This document shows, one piece after another, positions 17,599-25,791 of a DNA stretch of 64,000 nucleotides. This stretch comes from Pseudomonas morbosilactucae (GTDB lineage: Bacteria; Pseudomonadota; Gammaproteobacteria; Pseudomonadales; Pseudomonadaceae), in assembly GCF_023241715.1 (NCBI RefSeq), contig NZ_JALQCW010000012.1:62001-126000 (forward strand), in the 5' to 3' direction. The position numbers and the translations under genes are program-made. Position 1 is the first letter of the stretch. Every line of letters starts with the position of its first letter. The notes under the pieces were generated by a model that saw nothing but the letters and a program-made list of their open reading frames with translations, was not told the DNA's origin and made no database searches.

Positions 17599-18162
17599 TT
17601 AAGCAGGTTCGCCGATCACCTTGTAAACGAACTCCTTGCCGCCGCTGTCGGCAGACATCTCCACGCGAGTGATGAAGCCTTCTTCGGATAGTCGTTTGAG
17701 GCGCGTGCTGGCGTTCTGAACACTCATTTCAAGCGCTTGAGCAACCTGTGTGGTGGTCACGGAGTGATTAGATAGGACTACGTTAAGGAGTGGAAGGCTC
17801 GATGGCGAGGGTTCGGGGCCCACGAATCGGCATATGCCATTCACCCAGCATGTAACTCGAAAATCTCCGGATATCGCCGCACCTTCTAGGTTGGCGATAA
17901 TATCTTCATCAACTAAGTCGAGGATATAGAAAGAGATTTTCTTTGCGTAGAGTTTAAAAGTGAAAATGAGTGACTCACGGAGAAAAGAAACATCGGCCCC
18001 ATCAATATTCTTGAGGGATATGCCAATTGTTTTAGTGCCAGTTAATTTGGCAATATGTTCCAACAATTTGGCATGAGCCTTTCTACCCCTAATTGTACCA
18101 TAAGGGTTGCTGCTTCCGTCCGTGAAGTCGCGAAGGGCGATTATGTAAGTTTTCTCGTTCAT
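17599..18162 (-). CDS. STAS-like (DUF4325-type) domain plus winged-helix protein
   Basis: 187 residues. The N-terminal part (about 20-115: ARGRKAH-like lead, LKNIDGADVSFLRESLI, then KISFYILDLVDED) has the strand-helix order of STAS-like DUF4325 proteins. The C-terminal part (about 125-187: SVTTTQVAQALEMSVQNAST, then LKRLSEEGFITRVE) is a winged helix-turn-helix. It lies 20 bp after the GHKL ATPase gene. The pair recalls anti-sigma kinase and anti-anti-sigma partners, so a partner-switch that controls DNA binding is possible (inference). Confidence 0.7.
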   Translation of the reverse strand: MNEKTYIIALRDFTDGSSNPYGTIRGRKAHAKLLEHIAKLTGTKTIGISLKNIDGADVSFLRESLIFTFKLYAKKISFYILDLVDEDIIANLEGAAISGDFRVTCWVNGICRFVGPEPSPSSLPLLNVVLSNHSVTTTQVAQALEMSVQNASTRLKRLSEEGFITRVEMSADSGGKEFVYKVIGEPA

Positions 18163-18182
18163 GGCTTTAGTTTAACCAGAAT

Positions 18183-19331
18183 CTATTTATCTGTCAAGTT
18201 GAATTCAAATACGATGTGTGTGCCAAAAAGTTTAGGCAAGCCTAAACTCCAGCTATGTTTGTACAAGTCTTGGTTCTGATAAGTCAGAGTAACTGAGAAG
18301 TCTTCTTGTCTAATGCTAACTGTAGCATCGAGGCTCTCAGCTTGCCCTGAACTTCTATTTAATCCGGCGCCACCAGCACCCTTTCCGCGTTGGCTCAATC
18401 CACCTTTACGCATGGCATGTATGATTAGTTTTGCGTTAGATGCCTCAAGTGTTTCTGGAAATTGTGCTGCGACCTCTGGATAGTGCTCGGTTAGTGCTGG
18501 CCTAAGTGTCGAGCAGATACCTCTTCCAGAATCAGAAACCACGGCGACAATAGACGTTGAGCCTTTCCGGTTGTAGCTCTGAAGCCCTGCAAATCCGGGG
18601 ATAGTGGTCTCAGAGTGCTCCTCCACATTGCCAATCAGCTCACCAAGTACGGTATGCAACTTGTTGGCGTGAAGATCACCAAAAGCCGCTGCGAAGCTGA
18701 ACTTGAACCGTTCAGGCACATTTTCTTCGCCCCCTGCAACGATAGGAAGAAGCTCTACAAGCTTCTCGTTATTTGCTTTCAGTTCAACGGCCTTGAGGCT
18801 GGCGGGACGACGCGGTAATACCTTGATACTTTTATCGAGCCGTTCAAAGAAATAGGCGCGCTTCAAATAGGAAAGTGTTTCAGGGCTCTCGCTAAAATCG
18901 AGTTCAACTATCCTTTTCACTTTGGCTAGCTGATTGGCTAAAGCAAGAATTCTAGCCGCAGCGCAAAAAAGCACCTTACGCTCTTTTGGGATTTTCAGAA
19001 TAATGTGACCGTGGCCACACTCTAGAGGCGAACCGTGCTTGGCGAGGGAACGTTCAAAATGATCTTGTGTGATCCAAGTACTGCTTGCGGAAAACTCAAT
19101 TTGAAGACAAGCATCTTTCTTCAGCAACCACGCAGAATGTTCATTCTGTACGAACTCCTCAAGATTATCGTAAAGAAATCTTGTGACGTCCCTGCGCTCA
19201 AAACCTAAAAGCTTTGCGATCTCCCTAGCCTTAAGCGCTTGGTTATCACTCAACAACTGGACAATCCTTTTCCGCATGGGGTGTTCGCTTAGCTCAGTGG
19301 TAGTCGATTTTTTCGAAGGTTCCAATCCCAT
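18183..19331 (-). CDS. GHKL-type ATP-binding protein with N-terminal winged helix
   Basis: 382 residues from the ATG at 19331, which has GGGGGAAGGG before it; the longer frame to 19409 lacks a site. The N-terminus has a winged helix (MRKRIVQLLSDNQALKAREI, then AKLLGFERRDVTRFLYDN). The C-terminal half is a histidine-kinase-like ATPase: N box ELIGNVEEHS, G1 VVSDSGRGI and G2 GKGAGGAGLN. There is no phospho-acceptor His domain, so it is not a normal sensor kinase. It forms a two-gene unit with the STAS-like gene. Substrate and signal are unknown. Confidence 0.78.
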   Translation of the reverse strand: MGLEPSKKSTTTELSEHPMRKRIVQLLSDNQALKAREIAKLLGFERRDVTRFLYDNLEEFVQNEHSAWLLKKDACLQIEFSASSTWITQDHFERSLAKHGSPLECGHGHIILKIPKERKVLFCAAARILALANQLAKVKRIVELDFSESPETLSYLKRAYFFERLDKSIKVLPRRPASLKAVELKANNEKLVELLPIVAGGEENVPERFKFSFAAAFGDLHANKLHTVLGELIGNVEEHSETTIPGFAGLQSYNRKGSTSIVAVVSDSGRGICSTLRPALTEHYPEVAAQFPETLEASNAKLIIHAMRKGGLSQRGKGAGGAGLNRSSGQAESLDATVSIRQEDFSVTLTYQNQDLYKHSWSLGLPKLFGTHIVFEFNLTDK

Positions 19332-19352
19332 TTGGCCCTTCCCCCCACTTGG
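19282..19352 (+). other. tRNA-like relic sequence, antisense to the GHKL gene start
   Basis: The plus strand reads TTAGCTCAGTGGTAG, matching a tRNA D-arm, then AAGGTTCCAATCC like a T-arm, and shortly after it a C-rich stretch. The anticodon arm is missing: only TCGATTTTTTCG lies between the arms, and no acceptor stem closes. It cannot be a working tRNA. It may be a decayed tRNA gene fragment or a chance match. Confidence 0.3.
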
Positions 19353-19409
19353 CGGGTGGCCAGGTGGGGGCAAAATTATACAGGCAGACTGGTGAGGTCG
19401 AAACGCCAT

Positions 19410-19849
19410 CAGTCGCTTTTGCCATTATCTATATCCCGCTGCGGGCCTGAGATAGAGCCTGCTTGGGGTATTCGGCACTGGGCAGCAGCTCGGGTTTCAC
19501 GACTCTGCTAAGAGGCACATTTTTAAAGAGCGTAGAGGCCGAAGCCTCAGCTTGCACAGGTAGTGACGGTACAAGCGATTAACAAGTTCAATTTTCATGG
19601 CTGTATGGATGTACAGTACATGAGGCGGCTTGGGGATCGCAAGCCCTTTTCTGTAGCCGAGGAGAAGCACTGTCGACATGACCGAATCCACAGGTTCTAC
19701 TAGTGGTGGACGACTCCCTGCATCCTTGCTGAGACCTGCGTCCACTATGGTTCACCTGCTGATTTTGGTGTCGATATTTGTAAGAGTTGAAGGGGAACGG
19801 GATACTCTGATGGGCGATTCGATCAGCTCGAGATGGTTCGCTTAGCCGC
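19410..19849. other. Intergenic stretch with an SOS-box candidate and no clear gene
   Basis: About 440 bp between the GHKL gene and the IS3 remnant. I find no recognisable protein here except a 33-codon minus-strand frame (19497-19598, starting MKIELVNRLYRHYL) downstream of the LexA-like box at 19601-19616. It may be the leader of a gene lost by deletion. Confidence 0.4.
19601..19616. promoter_or_regulatory. LexA (SOS) box candidate
   Basis: CTGTATGGATGTACAG fits the CTG-N10-CAG rule for LexA and is nearly palindromic. It ends 2 bp before the ATG at 19598 of a 33-codon minus-strand frame, so bound LexA would block that start. No intact SOS gene follows; the target is probably lost. Confidence 0.45.
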
Positions 19850-20320
19850 AGCATCGTGTCGATGATGCAGGAAGACGACGAGCAAATCGGGTGGTTCAAG
19901 GTGCGTGGCCTGATGCGGGAACTCGCGTTAGTCAGCAAACAACGTGGATCGCATGCCTACAAACAAGCGACGGTCGAGCGACCTGATATTCCGAACATCT
20001 TGAATCGAGAGTTTGAAGTGCTGGCACTCAATCAGGTCTGGTGTGGCGATATCACCTACATCTGGGCTCAGGGGACATGGCATTACCTGGCAGTCGTTCT
20101 GGATCTCTACGTGCACCGAATTGTGGGCTGGGCGCTGTCGAACCAGCCAGATACGCATCTGGTGACCAAGGCGCTGGATATGGCTTATGAGTAGCGTGGG
20201 AGGCCTCAAGGGCTGCTGTTTCACTCGGATCAGGGGTCGCGATATGGCAGCCTTCAGTTTCGTCAACGCTCTGGCGTTACCGCATGCGCCAGAGCCGTTG
20301 TGGATACTGCTGGGACAATC
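19850..20320 (+). pseudogene. IS3-family transposase (OrfB) remnant
   Basis: Degraded integrase-core DNA. The frame starts within EDDEQIGWFKVRGLMREL and shows NQVWCGDITYIWAQGTWHY, with the first catalytic Asp, and LAVVLDLYVHRIVGWALS. At 20192 a TAG replaces the expected Gln codon after LDMAYE. Further on, RGRPQGLLFHSDQGSRYG holds the second Asp, and a frameshift then leads to CWDN-like codons near 20310, where similarity ends. No 5' OrfA, no terminal repeats and no third acidic residue are found. It is inactive. Confidence 0.8.
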
Positions 20321-20324
20321 GGCG

Positions 20325-20556
20325 CAGCTTGCGCGACCTGGGCCCGCCGCCACAGGTACCATCCCCATACCAGTGCTGCGTCCTCGCGGAACGCGCTGGC
20401 GGTCTCAAGCTTCTCCGGATCATGGTGAGCCCAGATACCAGTCAGCGGATCGCGGAAGGTAGGTATACCGCTTTCTGTCGAGATGCCAGCCGGTGAACAT
20501 CACGATTCGCTTCGTATCACCGACCAGTGCGGCTACTGCTTCGATCGTACTGGTCA
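20325..20556 (-). pseudogene. SIR2-family NAD-dependent deacylase, 5' fragment
   Basis: Reading from the ATG at 20556 gives MTSTIEAVAALVGDTKRIVMFTG, split by a 2-base loss from the GAGISTESGIP motif. The other frame then gives TFRDPLTGIWAHHDPEKLE and FREDAALVWGWYLWRRAQ, a typical sirtuin N-terminus. The fragment stops at the IS3 remnant and lacks the catalytic His region. It is a dead fragment, oriented head-on to the IS remnant. Confidence 0.7.
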
Positions 20557-20617
20557 TCTCCCCCTCCGCCAGTTACAGCGCTTACCTGAGCCGATAACGA
20601 AAAGCTTCCGGCGTTGT

Positions 20618-20902
20618 TCAATACACGCCATATTCGATGCGACCCAAATAGCCTCTGACCAGCTGATAGCCATGGTCATCAGTAATAACACTGCAGGGCG
20701 GTCGGTAATCCAGGCCACGGGCGGGTTTGTTGAACCATTGCTCGGCAAGATCACGGCTGCCAAGCACCTCTGCCGCCTTGGTCAGAATCATGTCTCGCCG
20801 TTCCAGATAAGCCTGGTAGTGTCTGCTCAGGCAGTCGGCGGTGGGAGAGACTCTTGTGCTGATTGACCAGTGGCCAGGCTTGGGTTGTGCGCTTGAGTGC
20901 AT
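20618..20902 (-). pseudogene. ParS/MbcA-type antitoxin (DUF2384), N-terminally truncated
   Basis: The last 65 residues match the toxin-binding domain of Xre/MbcA/ParS antitoxins: ILTKAAEVLGSRDLAEQWF, KPARGLDYRPPC and GYLGRIEYGVY. The usual N-terminal Xre-like helix-turn-helix is missing, and no RES-domain toxin follows; a SIR2 fragment does. The start is uncertain (20902 is the first reasonable ATG). It is likely a leftover of a parDE-like RES/Xre module. Confidence 0.65.
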
Positions 20903-21299
20903 CGTTGCCACCTGCGAGTTGCGACGTTCAGCAGGTTCAGCATACAACGGTGCTTGGCATCTGAGCAGTGCACCCGGTCGTTCGGGGAAGATCTTTGCGA
21001 CAGAACCTCCCCTCCTGTCGAGCTTACTCAGCTAGGAAACTTTGCTGGACGGCATCCGCAATCAACAGGTCCGACAGATCTCCCAGTCGAAGAGATGTTG
21101 ATGCAACTGAGTGAAGGATTGGTGTTCTAGTTCGCGGGCGATAGCAGAAGCCTGCTTCAACTTTGACTATTGCAGACTTATGCTTACGTTGAGTCTTTAA
21201 GCAAGTCTAGGATATGGAGAACCGCAGTACGCTCTTTCAAGCCCCAAGATGATCTATTCCAAGATCCTACACTCGCGATTAAAAATCGAGAGCGCCGTG
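20903..21299. other. No recognisable gene
   Basis: About 400 bp between the antitoxin remnant and a doubtful small frame. I see no convincing coding frame, RNA or repeat; it looks like decayed island DNA. Confidence 0.4.
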
Positions 21300-21497
21300 C
21301 TAGGGCTCGATGAGTTTTTCGCGGCCCAGTCTGTGTGCCGCTTCAGAATAGGCCTTCATGAATTCAGCGATTTCTATCGAATCCTCGGATCTTCCTTCGG
21401 CTTTCCTTCCGTACACTTTAAGGACAATGATCTGATTATCGATTTTCTCGTCCAACGATTTTGCACCAGACATGCTTGTCTTACGCATCAAGGTCAT
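21300..21497 (-). CDS. Small hypothetical protein, doubtful
   Basis: A 65-residue charged frame (MSGAKSLDEKIDNQIIVLKV near the start). There is no recognised family and no strong ribosome site. It may be a real small gene or chance. Confidence 0.25.
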   Translation of the reverse strand: MTLMRKTSMSGAKSLDEKIDNQIIVLKVYGRKAEGRSEDSIEIAEFMKAYSEAAHRLGREKLIEP

Positions 21498-21650
21498 GAG
21501 CGTAGTGGTCTAATATCGCCATCACCGGCGAAGGCGATCGGGGATTGACTGCCCTGCAGACCTGTCAGGCCTACGTACGAGAAGTTTCACGGTTAAAGTA
21601 ATAGGGCACGCTAAAAATTGTTTAATGACTGTTTAGTATAAGGAGCTGTA

Positions 21651-21980
21651 ATGCTTAGGAAGTTGATTGAAAACGATAATGCCGTCAAAACTATATTCGA
21701 CCATTACAAGAACTTCGCTGTTGCCGCAGTCATACTAGCCATAGGAGTGCACTTGTTGGCAGAGGAGCAGGAGCAGGGATTCTGGGACGTTATGCGGATT
21801 CTCAGTGGTATCTGCATTGTCATTCTCGGAGGGTTTTTGGTACTCATAAATGAGCGTCACGGTATACGTAAGCTATACGAAGCAAAATTGAATTTCTTTG
21901 TTCATGTTATAGTATTGCTGGTGTATGGGTTTAGCATGATTAGCATTGTTTTTAGATTGGTTTTGCACAACTATAAGTAA
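21651..21980 (+). CDS. Small membrane protein, unknown function
   Basis: 109 residues with a strong site (AAGGAGCTGTAATG). After a short charged N-terminus there are three hydrophobic helices at about 22-38 (FAVAAVILAIGVHLL), 46-66 (ILSGICIVILGGFLVLI) and 80-104 (FFVHVIVLLVYGFSMISIVF). It stands alone in the cargo between decayed genes, with AT-rich composition unlike the backbone. I do not recognise the family. Small three-helix proteins in such islands can be toxins or phage-exclusion proteins, but nothing here proves that. Confidence 0.6.
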   Translation: MLRKLIENDNAVKTIFDHYKNFAVAAVILAIGVHLLAEEQEQGFWDVMRILSGICIVILGGFLVLINERHGIRKLYEAKLNFFVHVIVLLVYGFSMISIVFRLVLHNYK

Positions 21981-22011
21981 TAACCTGTTACCTGATCCTT
22001 AGAGGGTTGAT

Positions 22012-22260
22012 CTAATTAGACCCGACCCTTGATTTCGGGCGTTTCCAACGGCCCGGTCTACCTAGGACCACTTGAAGGCCCACTGACGGTTTGCCTTGTT
22101 GCAGCACCATCCGCTCAGCGCGATCCTTCTGCGTGACCAGATCCAGCCATTCCCGGGCCAGCTCAGGCGATAACGACACTGGCGATCGGTTATGAATGTC
22201 GACCATGCCGCCAGCGCTGTCTGCGTAGATGATCCAAGAGAGTGCCTTCCTCGCTCTCAC
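22012..22260 (-). pseudogene. SOS response-associated peptidase (YedK/HMCES, SRAP), C-terminal fragment
   Basis: The sequence GGMVDIHNRSPVSLSPELAR followed by EWLDLVTQKDRAE matches the C-terminal part of SRAP proteins, which crosslink abasic sites in single-stranded DNA. The His of DIHNR is part of the active site. The catalytic Cys2 and most of the protein are absent: upstream sequence on this strand does not continue the family. It is a remnant. Confidence 0.7.
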
Positions 22261-22471
22261 TACGCTGTTCGGATATCGTCATGGCGAGACTTGTCTTGCA
22301 ATGGCTGAGATTTTTCCCGATATGCCCGCCATATTTCCCAACACGGTTGATAGACGTCAATGGGTAAACGCACGTGAGGCACTCGCAAATGTCTGTATCG
22401 TTGCTGCTCGGGGGCGATAATCCTGTACTTGCCAGCAAACTCGAAAGTACCAGGGGGCCTTCGTAGATGAG

Positions 22472-22885
22472 TTGGTAGGCACCTCAGGAGGCGCCCCATA
22501 CGTCGCCCAGGTTCTCGCGAAGACGTTTCTAGCCATCGGTGATCCGACGGCGGCAGTAGAAGCCGCCAAAAAGATCGTCGACGACGTGAAGTATCACTGG
22601 CTGCTATATCAGCAAGCGAAGACAGAGCTCGCACTTGATCAAGACGCTGCGGCATCGACGACGGCCAAGTGCGCACTTGATGCTGTTGAGAAGGATCCCA
22701 AGGGGAACGCTTGGCTGGCGATCTACCAGGATCTGATGAGCCAGTACCACGAGGCAACGGGCTCGGTATCTGAAGCATTGGGGAGCGTAGAGGGTGCGCG
22801 AAACTCGGCCAGCGACGACAAACACGAACGCCAGTTGGCTACACGTGTAGAAGCGTTGAAAGCGCGGGCCCGAATTACCCAATAG
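22472..22885 (+). CDS. Hypothetical alpha-helical protein, possibly a fragment
   Basis: 137 residues, rich in Ala and charged residues (AVEAAKKIVDDVKYHWLLYQ, then AKTELALDQDAAASTTA), suggesting TPR-like helical hairpins. There is no good ribosome site, and the frame is open further upstream without a clear start. It could be the 3' end of a lost larger gene. Function is unknown. Confidence 0.3.
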   Translation: MVGTSGGAPYVAQVLAKTFLAIGDPTAAVEAAKKIVDDVKYHWLLYQQAKTELALDQDAAASTTAKCALDAVEKDPKGNAWLAIYQDLMSQYHEATGSVSEALGSVEGARNSASDDKHERQLATRVEALKARARITQ

Positions 22886-23113
22886 GTCTACCTGCTTGGG
22901 AGGACCTATGGCTTTTTCCTGAGTAGACCCGCTACGCCTTGTGAGGGCGGTTGGCTTTCGAGGATGACTTTGCTGTTGTGCATCAACTACGGCCAAAAGC
23001 AGCAGTTCAGGAGGGACTGCAAACGTCCTGTTGCCAATTGCTGGTAATAGGAACTGTTTCCGGAGTGGGCATCAGCATCCGAGAAAACCCAGTCCGCCTA
23101 TCGGTATTACACC

Positions 23114-23581
23114 TCACGATAGCTTCTTATACTCTTCAGCCTTACGCACCAAGTCCAGTTCGCTATATTTACCACTTGATATTACGGGGTACGTAGAGTA
23201 AACAAGCTTTATAAAGTCCGTGTAGTTTTTGTCTTTGGTCGCATTAATAACAAAATCCAGGATCTGAGAAGATTCTGCGTCGATATCTATCGCCTGTCCT
23301 TTGTCATGTAATTCTATATGGGTTTTTTTACCGCCAAACATGTTGCTCTTTATCGTGATGCTTATATTTTTATCTTTTTTCGCTTCTTGCAGAATTTCAT
23401 CATTATATGGGCCATGATGATTAAAAAACCAAGCTATATTAGAAATCTGCCTCCCATTGCTAATGGCTTCTTTCCAGTCTGCAAGATATACCATTTTTGT
23501 TAATCTAGAGGCTGATAGTTCATCTGGATATGGATAATTGGTTAGAATGTATTTAATTATGTTCAATAGTTTATTTGTCAT
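23114..23581 (-). CDS. Panacea (SocA-like) domain protein, probable antitoxin
   Basis: 155 residues from the ATG at 23581, one base after the stop of the upstream gene. The Panacea/DUF4065 signature is clear: LSASRLTKMVYLADWKEAI, then AWFFNHHGPYNDEIL. Panacea domains are promiscuous antitoxins that neutralise many unrelated toxins (PanAT systems), and SocA acts as a proteolysis adaptor. The DNA is very AT-rich, so recently acquired. Its partner here would be the upstream membrane-GAF gene (inference). Confidence 0.8.
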   Translation of the reverse strand: MTNKLLNIIKYILTNYPYPDELSASRLTKMVYLADWKEAISNGRQISNIAWFFNHHGPYNDEILQEAKKDKNISITIKSNMFGGKKTHIELHDKGQAIDIDAESSQILDFVINATKDKNYTDFIKLVYSTYPVISSGKYSELDLVRKAEEYKKLS

Positions 23582-23582
23582 A

Positions 23583-24723
23583 TTAAAATCCTTCCCGCTT
23601 AGCAAGCTCAAGATTAACCATGTGCGGCTTAAGGGCGTCTACAAGATTGGCGATCGTTCTAATTTCATTTTTGCCAAATTCATCCTTGATCGTTGAACCA
23701 TTGGGGAGTATTTCGCTTGTCGACTCGAATACCATTATAGCAATAGAAGTGCTTTTGCTATTTTTAATGCGAATGCAATGAAAGGCTCTACTTTTCATGC
23801 CAATGAGTTTCAAAGTGTCTCGAGGGATTTTTGTGTCCGCAAGATTTGACGAAATCCATTGATTTAAATCGCGTTCTGGGTCTGGAAGTTTAGAAATAGA
23901 AAACTCGCCTCCTCTCCAAGCTTTGCCTATGAAGCCTGCTTCCTTCGGGTACATTCTTTTTGGGCGTTCTCTGTATTTTTCATCATCGGAGTGCCTACCA
24001 ATACATCTAAAGTGCTCTAGTTCAAGCACGTACAAACTTATTCTCTCTGTATTTCCATAACGGTATTTTCTAAATGTGGAATAGAGATACTTGCTAAACA
24101 TATCATAGCAATCTATCGACATCCCAGAGTTTCTGTCTTGCAGGTTACTATTTTCAGCCCGTAACTGCCTGTTTTGTCTTTTCAGGATAATGTCGCTAAC
24201 TGAATTTGAGCAGAGGAGCCAAGCACCAAGAATGAACCCCGCAGCGGCAACTAAAAAAAGTTATAGTCTCAAGGCTGAACTGACCAAGTGCTGCTTCCCT
24301 CATAAACAGAGGGATCTTTCTCCTGACTAGTATTTTTACGTCATCACTCAAAGCTATGTAGCTAAAAATGAATGAAACCAGAATAGACGGTATGATATTG
24401 TAAGATGTCGCTTTGATTACTACTCTTGCGATCCAGTCACCAAGGTTTGTTCCAAAACGGTTTAATAACTTCTTGAAAAGCAGGAGTGTTTTTTCTATTT
24501 TTTTATCTGCCTCGGCTTCTATCTTTTGTCTTGATCCTTGGTTTTTTATTTTTCGGCTAATATCCGTTGACATTAACAAATTCCATTTGGTTTGCTTGAG
24601 GCAGTGGTGTAAATATTCCAACTCTAGTTGATTTTTCTTCTGGAGGAAATATCTTTGTCGGGATTTCAGCGTCTTTCCTGAGAAAACATGCGCATTTCGC
24701 CACAGGAAAACGTTGATAGACAT
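23583..24723 (-). pseudogene. Membrane protein with C-terminal GAF-like domain, frameshifted at a homopolymer
   Basis: Two frames make one protein. The first (from 24723 or 24786) is a charged helical lead with a membrane helix (IPSILVSFIFSYIALS) and runs to FSLETITFF. It shifts frame at a run of seven T (plus-strand A run 24253-24259). The second frame continues LVAAAGFILGAWLLC as a second membrane helix, a short coiled coil (ILKRQNRQLRAENSNLQD) and a GAF-like sensor domain to 23583. Removing one T joins them into about 380 residues. Without the shift neither half is complete. It is the likely partner of the Panacea gene. It may be a phase-variable switch, a mutation or an error. Confidence 0.6.
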
Positions 24724-24786
24724 ATGATCGGCGCACTCAACCACCGAATGGATATAAGAATGTCGGCGCCCACCAGAGTGCAGCAA

Positions 24787-25102
24787 GGTGTGAAGTTAAT
24801 TATCGCACGTCGAAGTCGAGAAGGGGGATCCTGTGAGCAATAGCTTTTACGTGTAATCACTTGTAGATCCGTGCAGCCTGTTGGTTGCATTTACTTCCAA
24901 CTAGTTGCATTTATTGCGAAATGTCACACTAACAATCGTGACGGCCATAGCGTTCATGTATTTATCATGTCGATGTGCAGCGCCTGCTCAGCGCTGACCC
25001 TATCGGGCAGTGCGATCAGCGTGGGAGCATCTGCCACAACAAGCGATTTTGCACGGGAGTTGAAAATTCGGGGAGCTTCGAGATATTTTGGACAGGCTGT
25101 AA
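24787..25102. other. Intergenic stretch, no gene recognised
   Basis: About 315 bp. It contains a direct repeat of GTTGCATTTA (24886-24895 and 24905-24914) and otherwise no supported coding frame. It probably holds the promoters for the AT-rich pair on the left and the GyrA-arm-like gene on the right. Confidence 0.35.
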
Positions 25103-25720
25103 ATGAACATCAGCATTTTTCCAGGTAGCTCAAAAATGAATCGCCCTGAAACCAACAATCCAGCTTTAGAGGAAGACACCGACAGTGTCAGCCCGGCTGC
25201 GTCGTGGGGTGAGAAGGAGGAAGCCCGCCAGATAGCGCTGCTCGAGGCAGTAGTACGCTTAGACCACATTCACCATGTTATTGACGAAATTACCGCCCCA
25301 AAGGAAGGCGATGACGACAGTACCCTAGTAAAGGGCCAAATACTTCCATTTAACCTTGAAAGCGAGTTGCGCTTTAGCTACCTCGATTACGCAATGACCG
25401 TAATCTGTGGTAGGGCGCTCGACCCCGGAAAGGCGGCAGGAACTCTAAGGAGAATCTCTCGCCGTGTATCTATGGAGCCTTGTGGGCTCATAGGCTGCTT
25501 GGAGTACGAACGCCGCTGTCCTACCCTGACTCTTCGCCAACTCCAGAAACAAGCGCTTACGGCAGCGCTCGCCATACTACGTCTCGACCAAGCAGCTAGG
25601 AACGCCAGGATCTCCGCACTGCTACTCAAAATGCTCACATCTGCAAATGCCGCCCGCTATGGCTTTCCCCTATTCGCCTATGGAGCCGAGCTCAGCGAGT
25701 ATCGACACCGCCTCCGGTAA
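25103..25720 (+). CDS. Protein with a GyrA N-terminal-arm-like segment
   Basis: 205 residues. An acidic lead (about 1-70) is followed by QILPFNLESELRFSYLDYAM and then TVICGRAL. This matches the first 35 residues of DNA gyrase subunit A (ILPVNIEDELKQSYLDYAM, then SVIVGRAL) at about 19 of 29 positions, with weaker likeness continuing through LRRISRRV. After that it diverges into an Arg/Ala-rich helical part (TLTLRQLQKQALTAALAILR). The catalytic Tyr domain of GyrA is absent. In gyrase this arm helps hold the subunits together, so the protein could bind GyrB or GyrA (inference). The start is uncertain: ATG 25103 or 25136, both with weak sites. Confidence 0.6.
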   Translation: MNISIFPGSSKMNRPETNNPALEEDTDSVSPAASWGEKEEARQIALLEAVVRLDHIHHVIDEITAPKEGDDDSTLVKGQILPFNLESELRFSYLDYAMTVICGRALDPGKAAGTLRRISRRVSMEPCGLIGCLEYERRCPTLTLRQLQKQALTAALAILRLDQAARNARISALLLKMLTSANAARYGFPLFAYGAELSEYRHRLR

Positions 25721-25791
25721 TCCCTGCCTCTACATTGGGCACTGAAAAAGACTTGCTCTAAACAGACTTTCTTTTCAAAAGGGATACCCCT

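Noticed and set aside
24871..25128. 85-residue plus-strand frame before the GyrA-arm gene
   Set aside because: Low-complexity Ser/Ala stretch without a ribosome site or family likeness; treated as intergenic.
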